Numbered from the stretch's first letter, positions 1 through 13,924 are shown. The stretch is 64,000 nt of DNA from Umbilicaria muhlenbergii (GCA_000611775.1 KK106982.1:3157992-3221991), one strand, 5' to 3'. Notes: a model not told the origin generated them from the sequence alone. Program-made: numbers and translations.

Positions 1-835
1 TATTACCCTCCACCACCGCCACAATACACATTCACGAACAAGATCCGGCACCCTATTCGCCCCAAACCGCCTCGCCAAGGTGAAACGTTCTACACTCGTT
101 ATGTTCCCAGCCTTGGACAATATCTTTCTTTCCGCGTCGTTTCGTTGTCCCCAAGACCACCGGCGCATAACGGCCCTGTATCCAATACGCTTCCAGCTTT
201 CCTGCCACCTAATTCGGGTGTCTTAACCAGCAAAGACATGCCAAGCATGGACAGCCTCAATCACCAACAACAGCCTTGCGACGCCGAACTCCTACATAAA
301 TGGATGAATGATCCGCGCGTCTCTGCCGCGTGGGGCGCCTCGGGGCCATTAGAGACTCAAGAAAAGTTTCTCAAGAATAGTTTGAGCAACAAACATAGTT
401 TTCCTGCCATCGGCTGCTGGGACGGCAAACCCTTTGGTTATTTTGAGATTTATTGGGTCAAAGAGGACCAGTTGGGAAGATATCTCGCTGGAAATGACTT
501 GGAGGACTGGGACAGAGGGTTCCATGTCCTGGTCGGAGAACAAGAATTTAGAGGAGAACACAGAGTTAAGGTCTGGCTGAGCGCCTTGGTGCACTATTGT
601 TGGCTGGCAGATCCGAGGACACAACGGGTGCTGGTGGAGCCGAGGCTGGATAACGAGAAGTATGTTCCTTTTCTGTCCTAGGCTGTGCTGCATGGTTACT
701 AAAAGTTGGAACCACAGGTTTATTGGATATTTGCACAATGTGGGATTTTACAAAGAGAGGGAAATAGCGTTTCCGTTCAAGCAGGCGGCCTTAATGAAGT
801 TTAAGCGAGAGGCCTGGAAAGCCCCGGCGTTATGA
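1..835 (+). CDS. Siderophore N5-hydroxyornithine acyltransferase (SidF/SidL, IucB family), 3' part
   Basis: The gene is cut by the left edge; the frame is open from base 1. Exons are 1-659 and 718-835, with a 58-base GT...AG intron. About 258 residues are visible. A GNAT-like acyltransferase core includes [15 protein letters not shown], then the [16 protein letters not shown] and [10 protein letters not shown] segments and a late VEPRLDNEK. After the intron the C-terminus reads [15 protein letters not shown]. In the family this domain transfers an acyl group from acyl-CoA to N5-hydroxyornithine during hydroxamate siderophore (fusarinine, TAFC or ferricrocin type) synthesis. The visible part cannot separate SidF (anhydromevalonyl) from SidL (acetyl). 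No other siderophore gene is in the window. The peroxisomal signal and N-terminus cannot be judged. Confidence in the family is high, in the exact substrate low. Confidence 0.85.
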
Positions 836-1454
836 GTTCCAATTGTTATTGAAAGGACGACTTGACATGGCTGCTACGAGGTTTCAGGGTGTTTGTGATA
901 CTCTCCGTACCGGCGGAAGTGGTATTGGAGAGAAGTATGGATGACTGGGAAGCTTGAGTGTCTATAAACATATATCGGGTAGGGACTTTCAACTTAGATT
1001 CATCTGCTTGAGAGTTATGCGAGAACAATCTCTGCCTAAGAAGGCACATGTCCTTCGATGTCACTCGAGGACGATGAGGGCATCCACCAAGTTCTGTTGT
1101 TGTGACCACTCCCATAGCCACTTTTGCTCGTTCCTCAACCTTCACTGCAGGAGGTGCAACGAAAGAAATCCTTCATCAAGACGTACAAAGGACTCTTAAG
1201 TTAGGTAGTATTTATTGAATGGCAACAACCTGATCTGCTGTATGCATACCTTTAGACGTCGAAGGCAAGGGAGATTTCCACTGCGCTCGAGTATTACACG
1301 GATGGTGAAGTCGCGGTTTTGGCCGTAGCCAATGAGAGCCTAGCGAGTTTTTGATGACCTCGATGATCCCACCATTGGACTTGAACAACATCTGAACGCC
1401 TCCCTACGGCGCAGTCTGTATATCTCTTCTACGCTATTGAGATCTCTCATAACC
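836..1454. other. Intergenic, acyltransferase to nuo51
   Basis: This stretch holds the 3' end of the acyltransferase gene and the promoter of nuo51. Small overlapping frames on both strands show no protein-like composition. No gene, RNA or repeat is seen. Confidence 0.6.
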
Positions 1455-3153
1455 ATGATCTCCCGAGCCTCTCCATCTCCTCAGCTTCTGAACGCTCTCC
1501 CCCACCGCATTCTCCCCACCACCTCCGCCGCTTCTAGAGCCTCCACAACCCCCGCAGCACCATCACGGCGGCAAAGTCGCGGACTCGCCACAGTACAAGA
1601 TGGGACCCCACAGCCGCCCAAACGAACGAAGTTTGGGGGTTTAAAAGATCAGGACAGGATCTTCCAGAACCTTTACGGTCACCATGGGGCGGACCTGAAG
1701 AGCGCCCGGAAATACGGTGATTGGTATAAGACCAAGGAGATCATCTTGAAGGGCCATGACTGGGTAAGCGTACATCGGATAGAGTATTGCTATACTTGAC
1801 TAACAATCAGATGTCAGATTATTTCGGAGATCAAGGCCTCAGGTCTGCGAGGTCGAGGTGGCGCTGGCTTCCCTTCGGGCATGAAATGGGTACCGGACTC
1901 CAAGCACCCACATAAGAAACCGAAGCTAAGACGTAACAGTCATTCATGAACTTCAAAGACTGGGATAAAGACACAAAGCCCCGCTACCTCGTTGTCAACG
2001 CCGACGAAGGTGAGCCCGGCACCTGCAAAGACCGCGAAATCATGCGCAAAGACCCCCACAAACTCGTCGAAGGCTGCCTTGTCGCCGGCCGCGCAATGAA
2101 CTGCAGTGCAGCATACATCTATATCCGCGGCGAATTCTATCACGAAGCAACGGTTCTCCAGCGCGCGATCCAGGAAGCTTACAAGGAGGGCTTAATAGGC
2201 AAGAACGCTTGCGGCAGTGGATACGACTTTGATATCTACATTCATCGAGGCATGGGTGCATACGTGTGTGGTGAAGAAACGTCGCTCATCGAGTCTCTCG
2301 AGGGCAAGCCCGGCAAACCGCGCCTAAAGCCACCGTTCCCCGCCTCCGTTGGTCTTTTCGGCTGTCCCTCCACGGTGGCGAACGTCGAGACCATTGCTGT
2401 TGCGCCGACGATTTGCCGTCGTGGTGGTAACTGGTTCAATCAGTTCGGTCGTGAGCGTAACGCCGGCACGAAACTCTTCTGCATTTCGGGCCACGTCAAT
2501 AACCCCTGCACTGTGGAGGAGGAAATGAGCATTCCTCTCAAAGAGCTGATCGAAAAGCACTGCGGTGGTGTCCGCGGTGGATGGGACAATCTCAAAGCTG
2601 TTATCCCGGGTGGTTCTTCGACGCCCATCCTTCCCGCAAGTATGTGTAAAGACCAACTGATGGATTTCGATGCGCTTAAAGATAGCCAGTCTGGTTTGGG
2701 TACCGCGGCTGTCATTGTGATGGACAAGAGTACGGATGTTGTGCGGGCTATATCGCGACTGTCGTCGTTCTACAAGCATGAGAGCTGCGGACAGTGCACG
2801 CCCTGCAGGGAGGGTAGTAAGTGGACGGAACAGATAATGAAGAGATTTGAGAAGGGGCAGGCGAGGGAGAGGGAAATCGACATGTTGCAAGAATTGACGA
2901 AGCAGGTCGAGGGGCACACTATCTGTGGTAAGTTAATTCTTGTTTGTGGATGGGGGTGTGAGCATGCTGACAATGTGTGACAGCGTTGGGAGAGGCTTTC
3001 GCGTGGCCGCTGCAGGGTCTGATTAGGCACTTCCGGCCGGAACTAGAGGCGAGGGTCAAGGGCTGGGCGGAGAAGAATGGCGGGGAGGCGAGAGCTGGTG
3101 GATGGGCGCCTGATGCGCAGAAGCAAGGCTTGTTGATCAGCCCGGGGCAGTAA
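1455..3153 (+). CDS. nuo51: NADH:ubiquinone oxidoreductase 51-kDa subunit (complex I, NDUFV1 orthologue)
   Basis: Exons 1455-1763, 1818-1889, 1940-2927 and 2984-3153 give 512 residues, the usual length. The start ATG opens an Arg/Ser-rich, acid-poor mitochondrial presequence ending near [11 protein letters not shown]. The mature part has the glycine-rich [16 protein letters not shown] (flavin/NADH site, across two introns), [35 protein letters not shown], and the [4Fe-4S] motif [11 protein letters not shown] with the fourth cysteine in HTICALGE, joined across intron 3. In the family this subunit binds FMN and NADH at the tip of the matrix arm and passes electrons to the iron-sulfur chain. All expected ligand residues are present. 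A longer antisense frame at 2324-2917 is a shadow of codon bias. Confidence 0.96.
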
Positions 3154-3497
3154 AGTTGTCAAGGTCAAGGGGTTACTCTGTATATAGCTTGGAGTACGTT
3201 GGAGTGTTGCCAACTATTACATGAATATTATTTTTGACATCGTTCTCTCTATCATGCGTCGGCATTGCTTTAGAGCAAGCTGATTTATATGAGCTCTGTA
3301 TTGCCGAGATGCCTCACTCCCATATCACCGAGCATCGTGACCAAGGCCAACGGCTACATAGGTAACCGCGGACCGCCCGCGTTGCGCCGCCATAGCCCTG
3401 GAAACCAGCCTGCAATGCTCACATCAACCCAAACTCCATGCAATGCAGCCACGCACAGATTATATCCTTCCATCCACACCACGTGCTAAGATGGCCT
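3154..3497. other. Intergenic between convergent nuo51 and tfa2
   Basis: This is the shared 3' region of two converging genes. No gene or structured element is seen. Confidence 0.6.
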
Positions 3498-4367
3498 TTA
3501 TTTCTTCAAATGCGAGTAATCCCTCAAAACACCCACCATATGCGTATTCGTCGTCTTCCCGCTCTTCCTCGGCTTCTTCGTCTTCTTCTCCAGCATCTTC
3601 GGCTTCGCCCTCACCACCCTCGACTTATTCGTCGGCGTCAACCCCTCCCTCTCCAGCTCCTCCGCCAGCGCCCCCGCCTCCGGCAACCGGATCTTATGCC
3701 ACATGGTCTTGAACTCGTCGTCAATGTGGAAGCGGAGCGAGGGGTCGTTGGGCCAGACCATTTTGGCGTGGTCGTCCTTTTTGTTGCGGGTTACGAGCAG
3801 TTTGCCTTGGCTTTCGAGCTGGTTGATGGCTTCTTCGGCGCCGGGCCAGCCGTCGCGGAGGGCGCGGACGTTGAGGCCTTGTGCGGTCGGTTGGGATTGC
3901 AGGTGGCCGAGGAGTTGGGAGGGGGAGCGGATGTTGTGGATGGGGCGGAAGGAGAAGGTGCCGGCTCCGTCGGCGCCGGTGCGGTCGAAGGAGATCTTCT
4001 CGTGGTTCTTGAGGATGGTGCCGATGGTGCGTTTGTAGTCGTCTTCTCGGTATTGGAGGGAGAGGTAGGAGAGCAGGTCTTGCAGGGTTTGCGGCGTGCC
4101 TTTGCCTTTGAGGTAGTCGACTGCGTAGGTGATTTGTGTCATGACGTTTTTGCCGGTGCCGGTATTGGCTGGTTGGGAGTAGACGACATTGGCCTGCTCG
4201 GCGCGTTTGCGCTTGAGTTCATTCTTGTTGGAGGTTGAGGCGTGGGATGGAGCGGGTGAGGGAGTGGATGTGGTGGGTGCGGCCGCTGTGCGCTTGTTGG
4301 AAAGCTTGGTTGATGATGAGGTGAGATTTGATTTGAAGGCGTTGATTTGGTTGTCTAGGTACGACAT
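3498..4367 (-). CDS. tfa2: Transcription initiation factor IIE subunit beta
   Basis: A single exon of 289 residues. I chose the ATG at 4367 (MSYLDNQINAF), because upstream codons in the frame lack homology-like character. An N-terminal Ser/Thr/Pro-rich segment is followed by a winged-helix core (around residues 80-150, TQITYAVDYLKGKGTPQTL...), then a second winged-helix-like segment ending at KMVWPNDPSLRFHIDDEFK. A C-terminal basic stretch (KPKMLEKKTKKPRKSGK) precedes the conserved end HMVGVLRDYSH. In the family, TFIIE-beta pairs with TFIIE-alpha, binds promoter DNA near the melted region and recruits TFIIH to RNA polymerase II. It is transcribed away from mlp1. The plus-strand frame 3438-4238 over it is an antisense shadow. 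Confidence 0.93.
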   Translation of the reverse strand: MSYLDNQINAFKSNLTSSSTKLSNKRTAAAPTTSTPSPAPSHASTSNKNELKRKRAEQANVVYSQPANTGTGKNVMTQITYAVDYLKGKGTPQTLQDLLSYLSLQYREDDYKRTIGTILKNHEKISFDRTGADGAGTFSFRPIHNIRSPSQLLGHLQSQPTAQGLNVRALRDGWPGAEEAINQLESQGKLLVTRNKKDDHAKMVWPNDPSLRFHIDDEFKTMWHKIRLPEAGALAEELEREGLTPTNKSRVVRAKPKMLEKKTKKPRKSGKTTNTHMVGVLRDYSHLKK

Positions 4368-4987
4368 TTCGACTGGATGGGAAGATATACAACGGCGTTT
4401 CTTCTCAATCAAAATCAATGTCTGTAAGGATCAGCACTGTCCGTTATCCATACCAATAGACGTGGGATGTCAATAGTCGCCGCGCGGGAGAAGTTCACAA
4501 GAGAGCAACGACCGAAAAGAACAAGATATCATCTAGATAGAGGCTATGTGGAAATAGAATAGGCCTCTTTGTTGATGCGCTGAAGCTCCCTATTGTGTGT
4601 CCAAGCTGCCGTCTACCTTAGCAATGAGCCAGCCTTAAGAGGCTCTGAGCTCGGACATTTGGGAAGTCGACGCTAGGCCGTGTTCGTCAAAACTCTGAAG
4701 TGGAATCGTCAAAGGAACGAACGCGACCAGGAAGTCAACACCAGAAAGCCTGTCTCAATCGACACGCCCCTTTTGGCTCACGCTCATAATATGCTCGCAG
4801 ATGGAGCCATATGGTGAGCCTTGTCGGATGTTCAGCAGAAATTAATCCACCCTTTGCAGAGGCAGCTGCTCAATCACCTTCACTGAGCTTGTCTTGCTCA
4901 CTGGGGCATCCAACAGACGGCCCGGCACGCTGCTACCTGATGGCTTAATCTAAGACCACCTGTTTCGAATTGCAGAGGTTGGCCAGT
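4368..4987. other. Divergent promoter region tfa2 / mlp1
   Basis: A 620-base spacer between the two start codons. No ORF of substance is seen. It must contain the promoters of both genes, but I could not pick out individual sites with confidence. Confidence 0.6.
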
Positions 4988-7900
4988 ATGGCGACCGCAC
5001 AGCTTGACATTCCTCAGCTTTCATCTTACTTCGCCCTACCTCAAACAACCATCACTACCATACTCGATGCGCCTACGGCTGAGCTCGTCCAGACCCTTCT
5101 GGAAATGGTCTCTGCTAAAGCTCGTGAGCATGATGAGGTCACATCGGAGAAAATCAAACTAGAAGTGGAGCTCGAGAACGCCGTGCGCACTGGAGAAACG
5201 AAGAACCGGGTGTTGAAGGGTTCTGTGGATAAAGGGTTGAAAGAGATTACAGATCTTAGACAAAAGCTACAAGCAGAGGGTAAGAGGGAACTTAAACTAG
5301 ATAGAGAATGTCCGCTGATGTGCTCCGCTACAGAGAACTCAAGAGCTGCTGTTGAGTCCGAACTACAATCGCTCAAGTCATCAACGTCGTCTACAACCTC
5401 TGAAGTATCTGCTTTGAACTCACGCATTGCATCACTGGAGTCTTCCAACCGTGACACTTTGTCCTTACTCGAATCAAAGTCAACTGCTTACGACAGGCTC
5501 ACTGAGGACCTCACCACGCAGCACCAAAAGACTGTCGAACTTCGACGCGAGAAGTCAGAACTGGAGCAGGCGTTACAATCTGCGAATGCGGCATTGTCAG
5601 CTGCAAAATTTCGTGAACAAGGCCTACAACAAGAGATTGAGTCGCTCAAGAGGACGAACGAATGGCTAGACAAGGAATTGAAGACCAAGTCTGAGGAGTA
5701 CTCCAAATTCCGCAAAGAGAAGAGCGCCCGCATTGCTGAGCTGCAGCGCCAAAATGAAGAGATCACGAGCACCATTGACGCGCTGCGCAGGACACAGAGT
5801 ACTCTTCGCAAACGGTTGGAAGAAGTGGGCCAGAAAGCGGACGAGTATCTATCCCAAATACAGCGGTTACAAGAGGAGGATTCTAAAAAAGAGGAAGCGT
5901 TCAGAGTCGAGCTAAACTCTGCCAACCGCCTGGCCGAATTAATGAACAATTCCGCTCATACCGAAAGACAACGGCAGCAAGACCTTCAATCTCAAATCGA
6001 GCAACTTAGAGAACATGCCGCTGAAGAAATCGGTAGAATATCTGCTGAGACCGAAACTGAGCACGAGAATAGGGAGTTGGCGGAGCGAAAGGTGGCGGAG
6101 CTTGAAGTTCAGGTGGAACGGCTGGAAGCGGACCTTGGAACCTTGCGAGCTCAAGGCTCGACACCAGGTACTCCACGTCCTGCCATCAACGGTCATGCCT
6201 TTGGAACTCCTGGTCGTGATGGATCCCCCGCTAGAGGATTCTCACCGAGCTCCTCGCGGATAAAGGGCGGTCTGAGTATGACGCAAATGTATAGCGAATA
6301 CAACAATGCTAAGGCCGAACTCGAAGCCGAAAGGCGTCGCAACGACAAACTCAGTACGACAATCGATGACATGATTCAGGACTTGGAGAGCCGACAACCT
6401 GAGATCGAGGAGCTACGTGCCGATCACGACCGTCTACAATCCGACATCGTAGAGATGTCTTCGCTGGTAGACACTGTGGGCAAGGAGAGAGACCAGTCGA
6501 AGAAGGAAGCGAAGAGATGGGAAGGCCAAGTAAAAGGCTTGATGAGGGAAGGGGAAGTCCTTCGGCAGCAGCTCCGGGATCTCAGTTCGCAGGTCAAGAT
6601 ACTCTTACTGGAAGTCCACATACATGACCAAGGGTTAGATGACCTGAGCGTGGAGGACCGGACACAGCTTGAACAAGTGGCGCGTGGGGAAATAGATGTT
6701 GACGGTCTTGAGGGGACCACAGACACCAACCGCTTTATCAGCCAACACCTTACAACGTTCAAAAATATCAACGATCTTCAAGCGCAAAATGCGAGCCTCC
6801 TCAAAGTCACAAGAGAACTCGGTGAACGCATGGAAGGTGAAGAGGCCCGGAAGAAACGATCAGAGGAGGCCCAGACCGAGCAAGAGTTGCTATCCCTCCG
6901 CGAAAAAGTGGAACGCTTCAAGGACGAAATGCAGTCAATGGTCACGCAGTCGCAGAGTTACATCCGCGAGCGAGACATGTTCCGCCGAATGCTCTCCCAT
7001 AGGGGCCAACTACCGCCTGGCAGCGATCTAGCTTCGATGTTTGGGGAGTCTGTGGATGGCGGAGCAGCTCCGGCTACACCTAGTCGAGGAGGTCTTCAGA
7101 ACAGCATCGAGCAATCTCCGACTTCCAAGGACCTGGCAGACTATGCTAAGCTACTCAAGGACTTGCAAAACCACTTTGATGCTTATCGACAAGAAAGTGC
7201 GACAGACCGCGCAACCTTGAAGCAGCAGGTGGAAAGCCTCTCAAAACAGAATGGTGAGCTTAGAGGCGAAGCCGCACGCAGCAACAGCCAGGTAACACTT
7301 GCCCATGAACGCTACGAGATGCTTCAGTCCAACTACAACATGCTTAAATCCGAGAACAATGAGCTCCAGAAGAGATCACAAACACTTTCAGATAGTGCTG
7401 CAAAACAGGATTTGAGGATACAGCAAGTTGTCGAAGATCTAGTGGAAGCAAAGGGTCTCCTGGAGAGCATGCGGAACGAGGTTGCAAACCTGAAGGCCGA
7501 GAAAGAGTTCTGGAGGACTGTCGAAAAGAGACTTACAGAGGACAATGAAGGACTTCTTAACGACCGTTCACGACTGAACGCTCTCAACACTGGTCTTCAG
7601 AATTTGCTTAACGAGCGTGAACAATCGGACTTAGAGATTCGCCGGAAGTTGCAAGGCCAAGTCGAAAGCCTTGAGAGTGAGCTGCAATCGACTAAGAGAA
7701 AATTGTCTGATGAGATCGAGGACGGAAAGAGGATGGCTCTTCGTAAAGAGTATGAGCATGATCAATCTCAGAAGAGGATTGACGATCTTGTCGCCAGTCT
7801 TGGTGCCGCGCGCGAAGAACTCATCGAGGCCAAGACCACTCGTGATCATCTTCAGGCGAGGGTTGACGAATTGTCGATCGAGCTGAATAGTGCTGAAGAA

Positions 7901-10900
7901 CGCGTTCACGTCCTGCAACCCAGATCGACAGCACGTTCTGCAACCAGTACCTCTGCACATGACGAACAAGTCGCGAACGGCGAAGATCAAACCATCAGCA
8001 AAGAACAAGAGCTCGCTGTAGAAGTCTTAGAGTTGAAACGTGACCTTGAGCTGACTCGAAGCGAGCTCGAGAACGCCAAGAGTCAAGTCGAACAGTATAA
8101 GGCAATCAGCCAGGCTTCTGAGGAGGAACTACAGAGTCTTAACGACACGCATGACCAGTACCGGCAAGAGATGGACAAGGTGATTGAAGAGAAGGATATT
8201 GGGATCCGAGGGCTTCAGCAACGCATTGAAGACATCAGTTCAGAGCTCGCGACTACACACTCTGAGATGTCCACTCTGCGAAGTCAGCAGGCTGAGCAGG
8301 CGCGACGTATAGAAGAGCAGAAGACAGCTTTTGAAGCAGAGCTTGCTCAGCTGAAGGACCAAGACGACCGCCATGCGACGGCTGCACAATTCCACCAAGC
8401 GGATCTGAAAGCTCAAGCCGAGATTGCCCAGCAAGCTCAACAGAACTATGAAAATGAGCTCGCCAAACACGCCGAAGCAGCTAAGGCATTGCAGAAAGCC
8501 CGAAACGACTATAACCAGCTCAAGCTCGAAGCTGTCGAAATGAAAACCGAGGTAGAGTCAACTCGTACAAGCATGGCCCAGAGCGAACAGAGCTGGGCTG
8601 AGGCTAAGGAACGGTATGAGCGGGAACTGGCAGATCTGAGAACCAGAAGAGAGGACGTCAATGCCCAAAATAAGCTTCTCCATCAGCAGCTTGAGAACGT
8701 AACTAGCCAGATATCTGCGCTGCAACAAAAACGGGCAACAGCAGGCGAAGGCGACGAGGAGTCTACTGTCGGTACCGCCTCTTCTGGTCTCGACAACCTT
8801 CAAGAAGTCATCAAGTATCTACGTCGGGAGAAAGAAATTGTCGATATCCAATTGGAGCTATCTTCGCAGGAGGCCAAGCGTTTGAAGCAGCAACTCGATT
8901 ATACGCAGTCGCAATTGGACGAAACTCGTTTGAAGCTTAACCAGCAACGCCGTGCGGAGAGCGACAGTGAACGAAATGCACTGAGCCATAACAAGCTCAT
9001 GGAAACCATCACTGAGCTCAACTTATTCCGTGAAAGTAGCGTAACTTTACGCAATGAAGCTCGACAGGCACAGGCGTCGCTGGCAGAAAAGTCGAAACGG
9101 GTCGATGAGCTTGTTGGACAAATCCAACCGTTGGAGGCTAGAGTGCGGGAGCTGGAGAACGACAAAGAAACTCAGGAAGGCGAGAAGAAGCTCTTGCAGG
9201 AAGATCGAGACCGGTGGGAACAACGCACACAGAACATACTGCAAAAGTATGATCGCATTGATCCTGCTGAGCTCGAAGCCTTAAAAGAGCAGATCGCCGC
9301 TTTACAAAAGGAACGCGATGAGCTTGTAGCCTCAAAGCAAGCTCTTCAAGAGCAAGTAGACCGCATACCTGATCAGATAAAGCAGGTACAGGATCAGGCA
9401 AACGAGCGTCAAACGGAACTGCGAGCTCGTTTGACTGATCAGTTTAAGGGTAAGGCGAAAGACCTATCTGGGAAGCTAAGGGAAGGCAACGAGGCTCTTC
9501 AGGCTGCTGTTAGGGAAAAGAGTGAGTTGGACAAGCAGCTGGAAAGTCTCAAAGGCGAATTGACGGCAGCCAAGACAGAGCGCGACCAAGCCCTGGCAAA
9601 TGTCGGCACGTCTCAAAACACTGGGCAATCGAAGCCTGCAGATGCTGCAACTTCAAATGGGGTTGAGGAGGGTCAAGTCAACGAAGATGTACCTCCAGGA
9701 CCCTCGGTGGAGAGCGTCCTAGCGCTGCAAGAGAGAGCGGACGCCGCAGAAGCTAAAGCTAGTGAAGAGGCCGCAAGATCATCACATCTGCAAAATGAAG
9801 TCGCCACGTTGCAAGCAAGGGTTGTTGAGCTTGAGAGGCAAATAGTGAGTTGATACCACATGCTGACTCCGCAATCGGGACTAACGGCTTCTTGTAGAGC
9901 GAATCGCAACAAAGTCTTGACGCAGCCAATACACAGATAGCGCAACTCCATGATCAGTTGCAGTCGTTCAATACATCTCATGACAAAGGCTCAGAAGAGC
10001 TTCTGCAGCAGCTGCAGCAAGATTTGGCGCATGCACAGCAGGATGCGGAGACACTGAGGACTAATGCAGCTATCAATTCCTCACTTACTAATGCGCCTGC
10101 GAAGGATGACGGTCAGTCTTTCGCTGATCAAGTCACAGAGCGTGTTGAAACTATTCGCGCACAGCTCGAAGCTCAGTATAACCAACGAGTTAAAGAGGCG
10201 GACGAGACATTGAGCAAGCGAACAGAGGCCATGAAGAGGAATTTAACCAAAAAGCTTACAGAAGGGAAGGAGCAAGTCCGCCAGCAGCTGCAAGCCGAAC
10301 ACGATCAAAACATCCAACAACTCAAGACTGAGCATGAGCAGAATATCGAAGCGCTAAAAGCGCAGCATCAAACAGGAATCGAGGAGCTGAAACGCAGCGA
10401 AACATCTAGAGCTGAACAAGCTCAGCAACAGGGGCTTGTTGAGCCTGCAATCCAACCGTCTGCACCCGGAGAAGACATGAAAAGCGAACCCCAAGCCTCC
10501 GGAGCGGAATGGCAACCCACTGACACGCAAGTCAAAGATCTGCTCACAACGAATACCCTGGTGAAAAACATCGTCGCAACCAACATTCGGAAAAGAATGG
10601 ATACAGAGCGGGAAGCTCTCGTTGCCTCTGTGACAGAGGAGCAGCAAAGATTGCTTGCTGAGAAGCTCCAGGATGCAGAGACCAAAGCTAACACTGCAAA
10701 GGAACAGGCCGTTCTTATGGAAGGCAAGCGCTACGGGGTGAAAATCAGTATGGCGGAGAATCGTTTCAAGGCCGCTCAGGCAAAGATAGAAATTGTGCAA
10801 AAGGCGGCAATAGACACTCCTCAGCGGCCTGTTGCGGAAGTCTGGGCCATTGCAAAGGATGCGAAACCACCTCTCGCAGCTTCTCAGCCAGCACGACAAG

Positions 10901-11691
10901 CTGGACAAGCGGGTCAAACAACGCCGCAGACCGCTTCTTTCGGAAAACCTACCCCTGTCGTGCAAGGATCTCAGACGCAGCCACCGACAAGTCAAGGAAT
11001 GTTCGGTCAACCAACGCCGCCGCAGGGGCAATTGCATCCACCTTCAGCCCAAGCTGGGTCTCAATTGAGACCCCCTTCTGCTCCGTTGGGATCACCAGCG
11101 CAGGCTGAGCCACTGCAGCAATCCGCTTCGGTTCCAAATCCATTTGCTCAACCATTACAGCAGGTACAAGCTCCGTCAAACATCCCGCAGACCCAGTCAA
11201 TTCAGCAGCCGCCATCTGCACTACAACAGAGCTCCAATCTACCAGCGAAACCTCCTCAAACCCAAATGGGCCATCGTCCTATTGCTGGTACCGGGCCAGC
11301 CATGTTGCGTGGACTTCAGCAATCTGGACTTCCAGTAATGAGGGGTACAGCGCGCGGTGGCGTCCCTGCCCAGCAGTCCCACATCCCGCAAGGTCCGCAA
11401 GGCCAACAGAACCCGCCTCCTCAACGCGGGATGTCTAATATAGCACGCGGAAGGGGGCGTGGTGGCATTGGCCGAGGTGTTCCTCAACCTGTTACAACCA
11501 ACCTATCGCAGGCGGCTCTGCAGGCGGCTCAGCCGGCACAAGCGAGCCCAGGCAGCGCGACAGGTGGGTTGAATGCCGGTGCAAAGCAATTTGTTCCAAT
11601 TGGGAATAAGAGGGCTAGGGAAGATGGCCAGGAAGGAGGGGATACAGGCAGCGGTGGGAAGAGAATACGTGGTGGAGGACCAGAGAATTGA
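4988..11691 (+). CDS. mlp1: Nuclear pore basket protein Mlp1/TPR
   Basis: The largest gene here. Exons 4988-5279, 5334-9844 and 9898-11691 give 2,198 residues. The first intron (5280-5333, gtaaga...acag) is 54 bases without an in-frame stop, so a simple ORF reads through it; removing it restores LQAEENSRAAVESELQ, which fits the coiled coil. Residues about 20-1,750 are almost continuous heptad coiled coil (Glu, Gln, Lys, Leu, Arg) with a short breaker rich in Gly/Pro/Ser near residue 390 (PGTPRPAINGHAFGTPG). From about 1,920 the chain is Pro/Gln/Gly-rich with FGKP, FGQP and RGRGRGG elements, and it ends in a basic KRAREDG...GGKRIRGGG nuclear-targeting-like tail. In the family these proteins form the nuclear basket and act in mRNA export surveillance, chromatin anchoring and spindle checkpoint protein docking. 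Confidence 0.93.
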
Positions 11692-12879
<1,188 letters not shown>

Positions 12880-13287
12880 GGGTGTGGTGGGTCAATGGTA
12901 CGATGAGAGATGGTTATGGGAGTGATGAGCATTAGCAAGGCGTCTGGAAGACTTGCATTGGAGCATATAGATTTCTGGCATTCTGGTCTCTGGAATGACT
13001 GTGGAGAATGCAAAAGAACATCAACGTATGGATTATACATGTGAGGCACTCCTTTGGAAGAAAGATTTCGGTTTCAACGTCTGGCCATGCCCATATTTTC
13101 ATGACTTCCTCACACGAAAGCTCTCTTACGTCCCTCTTTCAATCCATTCACCTTCATTACACTCACCTCCCGCACCATACCTAGCAATGCCCACCACTCC
13201 GCCAAAACACCCATAATCGATTCCCCTCCGCCGTCATACTCCACACCTCTACCCCCCTCCTAAACCACCCACATCCACCCCCCAAAA
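12880..13287. other. Intergenic MDP-1 gene to dynactin p27
   Basis: A C-rich promoter or leader (13130-13287) precedes the next start. No gene or structured element is recognised. Confidence 0.6.
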
Positions 13288-13924
13288 ATGTCCACCACCC
13301 GCCCCCGCCCCCCCTCAACGCCCAAACCCCCCACCACCATCTCCCCCAAAACCGTCATCTCCGAAACCGCCTCCCTAACCGGCACCCACCCCATTAGCCT
13401 ATCCGCCAACAGCGTGATCCACCCGCGCGCCAAACTCGTCTCCACCCACGGCCCCGTGGCGGTCGGGGAATGGTGTATCGTCTGCGAAAAAGCGAGTGTG
13501 GGGCTCCTAACCAAAGGAGAAGAACACAACGGCGGGGAAGGTGTGCAATTGGGCCGGGGCGTGGTTGTCGAAGCGGCAGCGGTGGTGGAGGCGCGGATTG
13601 TGGGGGAGGGAACGGTGGTAGAGGTGGGAGCGAAAGTGGGGAGGGGGGCTGTGATTGGGAAGGTATGTTGGGTTTTCCTATGTATGCTTACAGGGCCGGT
13701 CATGTCGCTGACGGGATTGGGGGGTTTAGCACTGTAAGATCGGGGCTTTGTGTACGGTGGCGGAGGGGGAGGTGTTGGCGGATTTCACGGTCGTGTATGG
13801 CATGAATCAGCGGCGGAGGGATCGGCCGGGCTTGGAGGCGCTGAAGATGAAGGCGACTGAGAGGCACGTGGAGGTGTTGAGGAGGTTGATCCCTAGCCAG
13901 ATTGCCAAGTTTCAGTCGGGGTGA
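13288..13924 (+). CDS. Dynactin subunit 6 (p27)
   Basis: Exons 13288-13662 and 13730-13924 give 189 residues, the expected size. After a Pro/Thr-rich start, the chain has left-handed beta-helix hexapeptide repeats with the p27 signature VIHPRAKLVSTHGPVAVGE. Further turns follow (VQLGRGVVVEAAAVVEARI, VGAKVGRGAVIGK) and continue over the splice as HCKIGALCTVAEGEVLADFTVVYG. A C-terminal helix (RLIPSQIAKFQSG) closes the chain. In dynactin, p25/p27 cap the pointed end of the Arp1 filament and help dynein select endosomal cargo. The arrangement matches p27 (DCTN6) better than p25 because of the IHPKA-like and late VxYG segments. The gene converges with the LRR gene 227 bases away. Confidence 0.88.

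Noticed and set aside
2324-2917. 197-codon minus-strand frame inside nuo51
   Set aside because: It lies wholly opposite conserved complex I coding sequence; it is a shadow frame.
3438-4238. 266-codon plus-strand frame opposite tfa2
   Set aside because: Its composition (Val/Gly/Ala/Glu runs) mirrors the antisense of a biased gene, and tfa2 on the other strand has clear family motifs.
10354-11037. 227-codon minus-strand frame inside mlp1
   Set aside because: Leu/Arg/Cys-rich antisense of a Gln/Glu/Lys-rich coiled-coil gene; typical shadow.
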